A DNA stretch of 64,000 nt from Plectrocnemia conspersa (lineage: Eukaryota; Arthropoda; Insecta; Trichoptera; Polycentropodidae): contig VTFK01000337.1 of NCBI GenBank assembly GCA_009617715.1, forward strand, positions 62,001 to 126,000, read 5' to 3'. Below are positions 35,829 through 47,285 of the stretch, piece by piece (position 1 is the first letter of the stretch; every line of letters starts with the position of its first letter). The notes under the pieces are model-generated. The model was not told where the DNA came from, did not search any database, and saw only the letters and a list, made by a program, of their open reading frames with translations. The position numbers and the translations under genes are program-made.

Positions 35829-36010
35829 AGGATGCAAACAAATTTATTAGAGCAGTATTCTAGGATTTCAAGAGAGCCTTTAAAACAGTTAACAGATGTA
35901 TAATGCTTTTAAAAAGCAGGAGAGTATATGTTTAAATGGTACAATGTTAATTTGGTTCAGTAATTACTTAAAGTTAAACAAATTTATGTATATTCTAAGG
36001 GAAGAGTTAT
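35829..36010 (+). pseudogene. LINE reverse transcriptase motif A fragment
   Basis: The plus strand reads QDANKFIRAVF then a TAG, then DFKRAFKTVNR (motif A, matching AVFLDFKRAFETVDR) at about 35829-35896. After a frame change comes LNGTMLIWFSNYLK (about 35933-35975), matching the YGLNGTVLNWFxSYL block that follows motif A in non-LTR reverse transcriptases. No motif B or C is visible. It differs in wording from the other LINE remnants here and probably represents another family. Confidence 0.7.
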
Positions 36011-36490
36011 ACCTTACGACGTACAACTTTATTTATTTGCTTATAACGTAATATATACTAAAAATATTTCAATAAATTACATTTCGTTTGAAGTTTCCCT
36101 AGTAGTTAGGTATGCTGACCTATGGTCTAAAATAGTGAAGAATATTTTGAATAAATTAATTAATTAACTAATTCATTATTAAAACATTTGAGAATGTTTC
36201 ATCAGGATTGAAGCTTTACAAATCTGGTCACCTTATATTAGACCGATTAAGGGATACGTTTATTAATTTAGAGTTTATATTACTCGTACATTGGCCTTGT
36301 ATTGATCAAATTGATTTCGTGCACAGTCTCGTGTGTTTGCTGAACGAACACAGGAAAGTGGTTGTGGGTGACAAGGCACAGGGTGTGTATACTATGTATT
36401 GCCACTGCCTAGGCACTTGTGATGATCACACAACAACAACACGGCGACGATGTCAGCTGTATATTAGCGACATGTCAGGGTGACACCCGG
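36011..36490. other. No recognised gene; contains copy of a hAT-type end
   Basis: TGCTGACCTATGGTCTAA (36112-36129) is the inverted match of the end at 15993-16010. The 91-codon open frame at 36208-36483 starts at a TTG in the GC-richer part and has no recognised domain. Confidence 0.4.
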
Positions 36491-37170
36491 CTCTCTCTAC
36501 CAGCCCCGATTTATGTTCAACGTTCGCCATAAGTCGGGGGCATCTGTTTGTGTTCTTGATATTTTAAGAACTATCTGATCGTAAAGCGGGAAACTAGACT
36601 TTGATCGTTAACACCATCTGTCAGCGTCTTCACTAAATTAAGACCGGGAGGATATATACTTATGGGCGGACGCTAGTGCATTTATTTCGACACCGCGCAT
36701 TTATAGCTCGATAGATTATGCCCATAGGGTGTGGGGAGAGTTCAAAGTGTGTGGTAAGTTTTATGTTAGTGTGGGGTAATAAAAAATAAACGCATAGAAG
36801 AGAGTAAGCATTAGGATAAGGAACACCCAAGAGAGATCCAAAAAAAGTAAATAAAAAAAATCAAAGTGGTAAAATTTTCACTGAATGTTAATCAAGAGCA
36901 GTAAACGTTATATGCCATATAGGAAATATTTACCAGTTTCAGTTAATTTCAAGAAAGTTTAACGTATACGTTTTTAAAAGTTTAATACTAAATATACGTT
37001 ATTTATGTACATATATATCAATTTTTTTTATATTATATTTATTTATTTAAATACATGTGCAGCATACAGTGCCAATGCAGAATTCACAGAATAAAATAAT
37101 TCATAAGTGTATTTACTACGTGAAGTCTTAAAAAACCTTTTGTGGGGTACATTTAATTATTTATTTATTA
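36490..37170. other. Less AT-rich island, possible regulatory DNA, then AT-rich
   Basis: About 36300-36780 has raised GC with CpG words and a GGATATATACTTATGGG promoter-like patch near 36648. No gene could be attached. The remainder is AT-rich. Confidence 0.35.
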
Positions 37171-37173
37171 ACC

Positions 37174-37375
37174 GACGCGACGGCGGCGGAGAGGAGCACA
37201 TTCTTTTGGTGCACCCCGACAGGAAAACTACGGATGGTGGTGCTTCATCCACCGTTCACTTGCATGTATTACCATAACTAATATAAACTTTTTAATAAAA
37301 ATACTACTGCAGCGGCTCAATCTGTGTTTAATTGCTACTCGTTTCCACCCGTCCGCTAAATATTGAAATTTGGCA
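37174..37375 (-). repeat. Dispersed repeat copy A
   Basis: This shares, in the same order as copy B (38524-38717), a GACGYGACRGCGG block, a CATCCACCG-like block, an AATAAAAA-ACTACTGCAG block and a CCGTCCGCTAAA block, with small gaps. The two copies are about 1.38 kb apart in the same orientation. On the minus strand both contain a VDEA-P-VV-like translated patch, so an old coding origin is possible. Confidence 0.55.
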
Positions 37376-37915
37376 AACATAGATACATAAACAATTTAAT
37401 TATGAAGCTTCTTAAGAATAAACTTTATTAAATGTGGGACCTTGTATAAATGACACAATTGATGATTTTAAAATTAGGGACGGAAATTTTGGGCAGCCGC
37501 AAAAAATATTATATCGCTCCTCTACAAAATAAATAATAAACTGCACTTAATGGCCTGTAAGGCTGCAAGTTCTTCACCCCTGATTTAGTATACATCAATA
37601 CTTTTTTCTCTAGGACTAATTAGGAATATAATTTCACTGGTAATACACATTAACTGAAACATATATACACATATATAATTGATGTATATAAAAATTTAAT
37701 TTACCTGGGATTAATTTCCTGAGGTCCCAGGATTCCACTACGCGCATTAGGTGTGAAAAAATACAATATCATTGGAATCAATATTACCGTTTATAAACTA
37801 ATTAAGTTATTAATTATTTATTCTTAATCGGATTTCTGAAAAACATATAACCGGTTAACCAGTTTGAAATCCTAGAAGCCGTAACTCGTTAGCACTAAGT
37901 TGGCGTTCGCAAATT
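37376..37915. other. No recognised gene; isolated hAT-like end near 37550-37582
   Basis: Read on the minus strand from 37582, CAGGGGTGAAGAACTTGC resembles a hAT end. No partner or duplication was found. Other sequence is AT-rich. Confidence 0.35.
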
Positions 37916-38215
37916 ACAGTCATGATTTGATAACTGTAGTTACGTCAGTCATTATCGCGAAAGAGGAGGGTCGTTTCGCGGCTATGAATCGTACATTTTG
38001 ACAGTTTACGCCGCCCGGGGCGGGCCACGCCGGTGCCGATAACACGGGCGTCTGCTTTACCGACATCGGACGTCGGACGTCGCTCTCTTCCGCAACGTTT
38101 CCACTCGGCAATTTAACTCGGCGAATCACCATAAAAAATATTTACGACCGCCGACGACAATGTTAATTTCGTTAATGTGCCGCTTCCAGGTCCGTTTCGT
38201 TGGTGTGAAAAATAA
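37915..38215. promoter_or_regulatory. CpG-rich island
   Basis: The most GC- and CpG-rich block in the window, including GCCGCCCGGGGCGGGCC and a GGACGTC direct doublet (38068-38081). A 70-codon open frame covers it on the minus strand (37920-38132), but its Pro-, Ala- and Arg-rich content follows from base composition. It may be a promoter or first-exon region, or an insertion of GC-rich foreign DNA. Confidence 0.3.
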
Positions 38216-38249
38216 ATAATTAAATACAGCAGTGGTCATTGAATTCGCA

Positions 38250-38278
38250 TCACTTCATCACAAGCTGTGATGAAGTGA
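38250..38278. repeat. Perfect 13-bp hairpin with AGC loop
   Basis: TCACTTCATCACA pairs exactly with TGTGATGAAGTGA around AGC. The arrangement resembles a bidirectional binding site or transcript hairpin. No gene end is recognised nearby. Confidence 0.9.
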
Positions 38279-38523
38279 ATCTTGTATTTTTTAATAAATA
38301 TATTTACTGTGTGATTGTTTCAAGTATTTATTTTAAATATTATTTTAATAATTGATACCTACATGTAAATTTTCTAATTCAACACAAAGCAAGAATCATT
38401 TGGAAACTAGAACAATTTTGCTAATTTCTAATAAACAATTTCATTTAAAAAGGGAGCAGTATATCTAAAAAGAGACTAGAAGACTATGCTTCCAAGGTTT
38501 ATAAAATTATGGACGATGATTTA
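38279..38523. other. No recognised gene; AT-rich
   Basis: AT-rich spacer. Confidence 0.5.
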
Positions 38524-38717
38524 TTTGGCAACAAATTAGGCAGCTGGAAACACTGACGTGACAGCGGTGAGAGCAACATTAATTATCTGGTCAACTACGA
38601 CGACCGGCAAGGCCTCGTCCACCGATCTCATTATATAACTTTTAAATAAAAAAACTACTGCAGTGGCCCAATATCTGACACACATTACCATTCGTCCACT
38701 AAAACTTGGTTGCCCCA
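38524..38717 (-). repeat. Dispersed repeat copy B with MITE-like ends
   Basis: The left border TTGGCAACAAATTAGG and the minus-strand right border GGGGCAACCAAGTTTTAG are imperfect inverted repeats, suggesting a miniature transposon of about 190 bp. The interior matches copy A at 37174-37375. A 60-codon minus-strand open frame fills almost the entire repeat (38536-38718), which may be a remnant of coding sequence. Confidence 0.45.
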
Positions 38718-41700
38718 ACGTTATATAGAAGGGTATGCGGTAGATTTTCTGATTCTTTGGTCATGTAGCATAGGGAAAATGATTAATCAGAGATACTTGT
38801 TGAAGTGTAAAATTGCCCGAATAAGAACGGCAACATGCTATAATGAGTAATTAAGAACGGAAGTAGGCTTTTTAGGAACACTTTGAACAGCAGAATTAAG
38901 TTAGAGCTAAAGAAAATTCGTCAGCAGAGTTCAAACCTTACATGAAAACCTTGTTCAATTATAGTGAGATAACGACAACTTATAGTTATTTTAGAAAAAA
39001 AGAAAAAGGATTTTTTGTAAAATAAAAAATAATATTATTGTAAACCCATAACTACAACTTACGAACATTCAATAAAAAACAACTTCAAATTATAATTTTC
39101 ATAAAAATAATTTATGGTTGTCTTCAAAACTTTACGATATAACTAAATTTCGAAAATCACGTCTGAATTTACTTTTTATGATTATAAAAATTAACAAAAC
39201 TTATATAAGGTTATCATATATAATTAAATTAAAAATGTTAAATGTATTCACTAAAGAATTACAAGCATAACAATTAAGTTACTCAATTAAAACCCATTAT
39301 TCGAATGGAAAAATTTTCAATTGATTGAATCGTCACTCTCAAGCGAATTATTAACTAATAAACGGTTCGCGTGAAAAAACATAATTGAGTTTAAATAATA
39401 AAAAATAACACGAATGTAATCAATCAAAAAGTTTGTTCAAAAACGACAAATACTCGAACCAATCATAAAACAAATATCACCATTTTTATGGGTCGCAAAT
39501 AAAATATGTAATTTCAATTGGAGTTCCGACTCCAAATCGCTTTTGCAATAAAAAACGCGTATGGGTCTTTTAGTTCAAATTACATACAGTTGTAAATATA
39601 CGCACTAGATAGATGCGTTTACGTAGTTTTTGAATTCGAGTTACGTCCAAGTTTATATGTTTGCAAAATGAAAATATGTAAATTTGAGCACACGTTCTGT
39701 GTAGTGTGTATTTGCATTTTAACGCTTCCCGGGCCAAAGTTGATTCGGGTTAACTTTTTAATTTTGGATAAAACGTAATACGTGTATGTACTTTTAATTT
39801 ATTTTTTAGTCCCATTAATGCTGGTACTTTATATTCAAATGTAAGTACGTTATTATTATTTTTACATATAAAAAAAGTATTTATTGTAACTAAAATACGT
39901 TATATTAATAATGTGAAAAATATAAATTTATTCTTTAAAATTAAGCTAAAGAAATATTAGGATAAAAAAATAAAAGCCTTTATAATATATGGTAGAGTCT
40001 GACAATTTTAGTCAAATACATAGTAAAACAAATCACTATCGGATCGTTTTCGTGGTCGCTTTTCTGCGTTTTATAATTGTATTGCCTTTGGTTGACATTC
40101 ACATACTATTAAAATTATTTGACAACATAAAAACATTCGCTTTAAATGATACAAAGCAGTATTTTTTATAAAAGTTTTTAACCATGTGCTTTGAATTTTC
40201 ATTAAAATGACTTTAAATCATTATTGAGCAAATTCTTGCTAGTAATGACTTAACTTATAAAGTTTTTTAAAAGCATAAAAATAAATGAGTATACTCGTTA
40301 ATTTGCCAATATATTTTAAATAAATATTTTACATAATACTAACTGTTAAGATGCTTGTCTATTTTTTTTATATAACAATCGTTATGTTTCATACGGGAAA
40401 AAAATTAACGTACTTTCTGAAAAAAAAAGTATTAAGCAACGCATAAAAAAAAAACAATATATTTTGTATACGGTACATTCCTTTCAGTTTAATAAATTTT
40501 AGAAGAAATTAAATATATTGCTATAAAAAATGCTTTATTTTACCAAAAAAAAATTATCTTAGAATTTTTTTCATAAATCACACATTTGCCTTATTTTTTA
40601 CCCTTTTTTCAACTAGTTTTATTAAAAGATAATTTATATGTCATGCTAACAAATAATTTAAATTTATTTTATTTTTAGCACTATTTATATGCGAGCTGCA
40701 AGATTTATAGTGTCTTCGTCCTCAGGAGAACGAAGTGACGCAGACTCCTGACTGACATGTTTAAGAAAGCTCTCTGAAGACAATAGTAATAATGAGCATC
40801 AGAGATAATATAATAGTAATAAATGGATTGTTTACATAAAAACCAATGTCCATTCAAAACGCAAATGATTTGATAACAAAAATGAGCTCAAATGGCCAAA
40901 TCTAACTTAATTGTTAAAAATTACACTCTTGTAATAATATGAAAACAAGTATGGTAGTTATAAATACTACATATATGTATTATATATGTAGGTATATGCT
41001 AAAAATAAATTAAAATATTTTTTATCATTACAAATTTATATAGCAATCTTTCCTGTATACGAACACCGCTTTCAGTACCCGAATGAAAACTCATTTAGAT
41101 ACACATTTTTTTTTCTCTTTCAACAAAAAAAGTCTTATAAAACTGATACGTTTTCCTCGTCACGTATGAGGCACGTGAAAATATTCCGGTTATAGTTCGT
41201 CGAAGGGTTGGTGGATTGCAGGTCTCATTACCGGAGTTTGGTTGGCAGGGTTTGGGAGCTGGAGGTGGGGTGGCTCGTGACCTATCTGCTCTCATCCTTT
41301 GTGGAGTGTTCAAATTTTATGACATGTAGCTTACGTGTTAAAATGCGTCCCATATTTATTGGACGCGTGACGGTCCGCGGCCTCGTGAATTATGACCCTG
41401 TCGGTTTTTGTGTGCTTGAAATTTGTATGGTGGTCGGTGGGACGGCGATAAGGGGAATGAGCAGGTAATTTGTTGAAAAAAACATTGTTAATTTAAAAAA
41501 AAATTTTTATACTTGAACCCAAAAGATATCCAATTTTACAATAAATTGTACAGTAAAGACTAGGACAAATATTGCGTTGGCACGTGAATAAAACTAATAA
41601 ATGGCATTCCGCCATTTTATTATCATGAATATCACATACATTTTTTTAACATTAACAGAAAAATGACAGTTTTGAATATGTATTATATTATAGATATGTA

Positions 41701-42205
41701 TTACTAAACTATTCACGAGATCAGGAAGTAATTAAACGTTGCTGGTTTTAAGGCTTGATTAAGTTTACCATATCACGCATATCATAACGGAAATGCATAT
41801 TATCTAGCACAGTAAAAAAATCTGGAATTTTATATATGGAATTATTGTATTTATTTACACTATCAAGAAATTAAAATTAAAACTTTTCCTTTATCAAAGT
41901 ATTATAATGATAATAAGAATGATATCACCATCACGTAGTCAGTATTTAGTGGAATATATATGTATATGAATTATATATGTATATATGATATATTTACCAG
42001 TGAAGTTATATTTTTACTAGTATAAATATAATTATACTAGCTCAGCTAGTTAAAATGAATCAATCAATTTATTGATTTACAACTTCATTGATTGTTGTCA
42101 GTAAAATTGTATTTCTTTACAAACAGATGATCTGGTACTCGTATTTTTACATGATCAGAAAATCCCCGAATTGTAACCTTCACATAGTTCAACAAAATAC
42201 TACAA
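38718..42205. other. No recognised gene; G-rich island at 41160-41465
   Basis: Mostly AT-rich. At 41160-41465 the plus strand is strikingly G- and T-rich (GGAGGTGGGGTGGC type) with open frames on both strands (41208-41468 plus, 41095-41313 minus) and no domain. A small GC-richer patch lies at 40690-40790. Confidence 0.45.
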
Positions 42206-42209
42206 ATTG

Positions 42210-42560
42210 AAAATAGATCAAACTTTACCTTACCTAAATATTTAAAATAGATCAAGCTTAACCTAACCTAAACGAATTAATTTAATTACAGTTTTAAAAC
42301 TAAAAGTCAAGTTGGGTTTTGGTTATTTCAGCAAGATAAAGGTGAAGTTTCAATGAAAGTATAAAAGAGCATATAATATCACTGGTACATAGAAGTTGAA
42401 ATTTTTTTATCAGTAGCAATATATGTATATCTACCGGTAAAAATGTAAAATGTATATTAAAGCTAAACCTAACATAAACGAATTAACCTAATGAAAGCTC
42501 TGAAACAACAGTTTGTTAAAGAACTTTTATTAGGTCAAGTTGGGTTCGTATCATTCGTTT
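42210..42560. repeat. Degenerate repeats containing CCTAA words
   Basis: AAAATAGATCAAACTTTACC at 42210 is repeated with changes at 42244 (34-bp period). AACCTAACCTAAACGAATTAA-like sequence near 42258 recurs in altered form near 42466, and both are followed by a (GT)CAAGTTGGGTT word (42311 and 42535). The CCTAACCTAA word matches the usual insect telomere repeat TTAGG, but two adjacent copies are not an array. Confidence 0.6.
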
Positions 42561-45500
42561 TGGTTAAGTTTAGACTTAAACAGCGTACTTAGAGCCTATC
42601 AGTTAATTTAGATTTTTGCAATCAAAAATTGCGTAATGGAAAATTGCGCACAGCAAAAATAAATAATATACACATAGTATGTATATATTTTTTTTCAGAA
42701 TACGTCAATATGTATAAAAAAATAGTGTTTCTCTAATCTATTTAGAAAATGATATTGCTTTGAATAACATAAAAACTTTATAAATATCTTTACATAATAA
42801 ATAATAATCAACGAAAATGGCAAATTTTATACATACATATGTAATTTTGAATATAAGAGCTTACCTGAAACAAAAAAAAATATAATTAGAATTTTTTTAA
42901 TTTACAATAAATACATACTATATTATATAATCATAATAAAATTGATGAAAATATTATTTATATCATTTTTTTATTTATATCATTTTCTAAAATATTTATG
43001 TAATATTCATTAAATTTGTACTTTAAAGTTAAGTTATTATAAGATTACATTTTTATAATTATTTTGAATAATATGAATTGTGTATTTACACTGTAAATAC
43101 GCATTCGTACAAACATACAATATTTATTGTGTATGAGTTTAAAAAGCTGAAAACAAAGGTTTGCCGGTTACACGTTGCGAAGGCCTGAAATTGACTTTTG
43201 GATTTTGTGTTCTCGCACCCTTTTCAGGGAAAACAACGCCACGTTCTCTATAGAAATGTTTAATCCTAGTTGTGTTGTAGTCTGCCCGTTCTCGGTGTCC
43301 AACCGAGTCTGGATTATGAAGCATTCTGAAGCGTGGATTATTCAAATATAATGTTACAAAAACACAACAATGTGAGAAGAAAAGGGAAATTTTACACACG
43401 CGAAAATAAAACATGATGGTTTACTTGTTGTGTGTAAATAAAATTAAGGCTGAATACCCCGTTTATATTAAAGCAGTACATTCCAGAACGTTTGAATTAT
43501 TGTCCATTCTCTCGGCAGCACGTTTTTTCAAAAGCCAACGTTGAAATCAAGACTGTGAGAAATGAGATTTTTGCTAAGAGGTTAACACGCCAAACATAAA
43601 AAGCTCGTTTAAGAACGGAAATGAACGAGTGAAATATTTCATTAAGTTAAAAACATCAACACACTTTGAAATATGAGCTAAATTAAAACAGCTGTTCAAA
43701 CTCGAGTTGAAATATTAAATTAATAACAGCTCAAATTGAAATATCACACCATTATTAACGATTGGCTGACGACTAGTTCATGTAATTAACTTTAGAGCTC
43801 ATTATATATTCCAAAAATATCATTTATAACACTAATAATTAATTACCTAAACAATAAACAATTAAAAAGTTTGACTTTATAAGTCAAAAAACTTTTAAAA
43901 GTTAAAATAGTTTATCGTTAAAATCTTAAGTACAAAATCAAAATAATTAAAAAATTAGTTATGTGTGAGCGAAAATAATTTATAGCAAATTCTCTAGAAT
44001 TCTTTAGTCAAAGTTAAAAATAACCAGGACTATAGGCGCATGGTATAAGTTGATCTGAAGTCGACTTGAGTTTGAATACCATTTTTATCGTATCTGGGAG
44101 ATCAAAATAAGTGACTATTATTATAATGACTTATAATTAAACACTTTTTAAAATTGCTAAGTGGTGGTGTCGACTTTCCACTGCAAGTATAAGTGTCCTT
44201 GAGTATCGCGATCGCGTCCTATATACTTGACCGTTGCGGCTTGGACGCCAGTGCTTGAGAAAGCTTCTCTTTCACGAGCAATTTAGCTTCTCAATGAGCT
44301 TACCAAACACAATGATATTTTCAGAGATTGCTATGTGGAACAAAAAAAAATATCTGGGTTAGTGCTTATCTATTTTAAAAGTGCACTATAACTGTTTCTT
44401 TTAAATATTTAATTTTTACTAAAAATAATTGTAAAAAAAAAAATGTTACATGTATGAAATGACAATTTTTATTTTTAATATATGTTGTGTCAACGCAGTA
44501 AAATCCTTGTAATGATATTTTAACACATTTATTTGTTCATAACATTGACCGCAGCATTAATCATCTGTATTTTGTTTAATAATAATAGACAAATCTGTTT
44601 TTATTTTTGGTTCTGCGTTCAATTGATTTTAAATGAAATGAAAAAGTACTTAAATAATGTTGACTTAAGTATATATTTCAGTCACCGATACTATTGATAA
44701 CCGTAGGTAACTTAAATTTTATTTGAAAAATAAATTTTATATTTGGCTGTGTTCGTTATAAGTAATACATATAAACGATATAAAAGTAATTTAAAAAAAT
44801 AATTTCAAATAAACTGAATGGTAATAATTTATTTTATTAATTAAAATACTAAATAAGTAATAAATAATTATTCTAGATGCAAAAGGGAGACGACATGAAG
44901 ACTTCGTGATCACGAGAATACATCGTGATGAATTCAAGCTACTCCACAGACATCACATCCGGCAATAATACAATTTGACACGCCAGCAAATTAATTCCGA
45001 CTTTTTACACCTGCCATTTCAACTTCGCCACCTGATAACAAAATTAACATTTTTCTATATATGTGTTGATTTTTATATGTTTATGAAAACGTTTATAAGA
45101 AAAAGGAAGAACTTGAAAGTTAGAAAGGAATTGTTTATATTGTATATATTTACATACATATATTATAAGTAACAGTATTACTAGATAAAAATTATCAAGT
45201 AGCCATTTCGCTACCTCATAAAAATATATATGCGAAAATCGATATAATCCACACATTATATTTGCCTATGAATAATTCAGCAGTCACTCGGCGTGTCTGC
45301 ACTGAAGGGCATAATGATTAGACTTTAATGTAGCTTTGCGCAACTTTTGTACGCCACTTGTTCGCCCTATTGAATGGAAAGACTTTATAATGTATTGACG
45401 CGCAACTTTTATTATGTTAATTAACTTGCCAAGGTGAAAGGTTTGAGCTTTCGTCGGCGCTTTTCAAAAGCTGCAAATATTTTAACGTACTAGAAATTAT

Positions 45501-46320
45501 TATCTATTTTTGGGTTTATATAGAATGACCCGTCTATTTTACATTCTCATCAACTTTGTCCCAAGAAACTTATTATTTACGAGCATGCGATAAGAACTAA
45601 CCTCCATCATGGCGGCGTAATTGGATTTGATATAATATAAGCAAAGGACTCATCCCTTAAGAACGCAATAAATTATATATGCAAAAGATACGCAAGATCA
45701 GCGATAAATTGGACTGTCGTTACACTTTTACCCTGTTTCGTACTATGTATGCCAAAGCAAAAGCTATAATAATGGGGGTTTCGTGATATTGTGAAAAAAT
45801 AATACATTTAAGAGGATTATGCAGTTAAATCCAAAAAATCAAGTTATATTTAAATTATCATATGTAATGATCTAGTAATGAAACATTTTTTAATGCTTCG
45901 TTTTATTTCTCCTAATATTATTTTTAAGTTATTAATAATTTAATACATCTAACTGGGTAACAAATTTATTTATTCATGCAATATTTGTTGTCATTCTAAT
46001 GCCATGAAAGTATTTTGATTAAAATGTTATTTGTAGTGCGCAGATGCTATAATTTCAATGGCTCTCTCAGTGAATTACAATTTCTAAAGTTCGCTATTCT
46101 ACCCGCCTTTTGGCTTAGTAGCGAGAAACCTTTCCACTCAAGATAAATTCCAGACTGTATAACCCAATGGATATATTCAATCTGGTATGTTCGTACATTG
46201 TTACTCTTCGAGAGTATTACTATCTGGAATCTAACTAGACTTGATGATAAACTGCAATGGGCGTACATATAATGGCTGATGACTAGAGCTGCATTTTCTC
46301 AAATAATATAATTAGCTTAA
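42561..46320. other. No recognised gene; islands at 43140-43620 and 44160-44310
   Basis: The first island has a 91-codon minus-strand open frame (43139-43414) of mixed composition (HNPDSVGHRERADYNT near its middle) without a known domain. A tRNA-like A/B box pair is faintly visible at 44030-44090. The remainder is AT-rich, with short AT-driven frames. Confidence 0.4.
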
Positions 46321-46322
46321 AC

Positions 46323-46365
46323 CAGAGGTATCCAACTCACAACATTCGTTCATGCAACCTGCGTA
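46323..46365 (+). repeat. Possible hAT-type terminus
   Basis: CCAGAGGTATCCAACTC resembles the CAGAGGTGTCCAACx start seen in several hAT groups. There is no partner end or duplication, so support is weak. Confidence 0.3.
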
Positions 46366-46619
46366 TCATATTATTAAAAATTAAATTAATAATTCAATTT
46401 TTTAATTTTTCATTATTTTTAAGCATGGATTTTACATTACCTCTCAATTTAATAAATCCATTTACTGACCGTGAATTTATTAAAGTATGTTTTGAAAGTA
46501 TAACAAAAATAATCTGTCCTTAAACATACAAATACTTGTTAGTCTTATTTCATAGTTTTGGATTAAAATATTAATGTTAGAGATATGGTTCAACGTTTAT
46601 CGAAGAATTTACAATGAAT

Positions 46620-47285
46620 TTAATATATGTATATATTACCGAACAACTGACTTCTCTTGTTTTACTAAAGGAGTTTAGTTTTTATGAAAATCAACAAATT
46701 AATAAATTGACGAAGTATATATACCTATGTGCTAATTTGCATATGAAAAAGAGAACAGATCTTTTAATGCTAGATATAGTGAAATATTTTGAAATACTAT
46801 GGCATGACGGTTTAATTCATAAACTATATAAATAAAAAAATACTTGTATTACGATAATACCTGAAAAGTAGAAGCTAGAGTCCAACTAGAGCTCCTTAGG
46901 AAAGTTTGCTCAGGCCACTTCTTTTCATCTTTTGTATGAACGATATCCCAAAAATAAGAAATGCTGACGATACAAATATTTTAACAAGTGCTTACGGTCT
47001 TTAACCAATTTTCTACAAAATAAAAAATATTTTATAAGTATTTTGAGGGATTAGGATTTTTACAAAACATAGACAAACACTTCCATCACCTCGCCAAGTT
47101 TTTCACCTAAGCTTCAAGCTTAAATTTAATAAACATATTTTGAAACTTGGCTTTAAAGAGCTTCCCGGCATTGCGACTTTTAGACCGATATTTTCTCAAA
47201 ACCAAACAGAGAAATTTTATTCAATAAACAAATTAATAAACCCATTTAACATATGCTTGCCCTGTGTGGAGCAACACAAGTAATA
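46620..47285 (+). pseudogene. Jockey-like LINE reverse transcriptase, decayed
   Basis: A fairly long open stretch contains INKLTKYIYLCANL and KKRTDLLMLDIVKYFEILWH, matching RT motif A (LLMLDIxKAFDxVWHxGLIxKL, about 46745-46834). After a frame change, RAP-stop-ESLLRPLLFIF and CMNDIPK (about 46890-46950) match motif B and its follow-up. ADDT (about 46964) is motif C, with the usual spacer before it lost. A TKHRQTLPSP piece (about 47064) and THLTYACPVWSNT (about 47238-47278) match post-RT Jockey sequence. Premature stops, frameshifts and a small deletion show it is dead. Confidence 0.82.

Noticed and set aside
36208..36483. 91-codon plus-strand gene
   Set aside because: Starts at TTG, contains a low-complexity Thr/Arg patch from a CAACAACAAC run, and no family is recognised.
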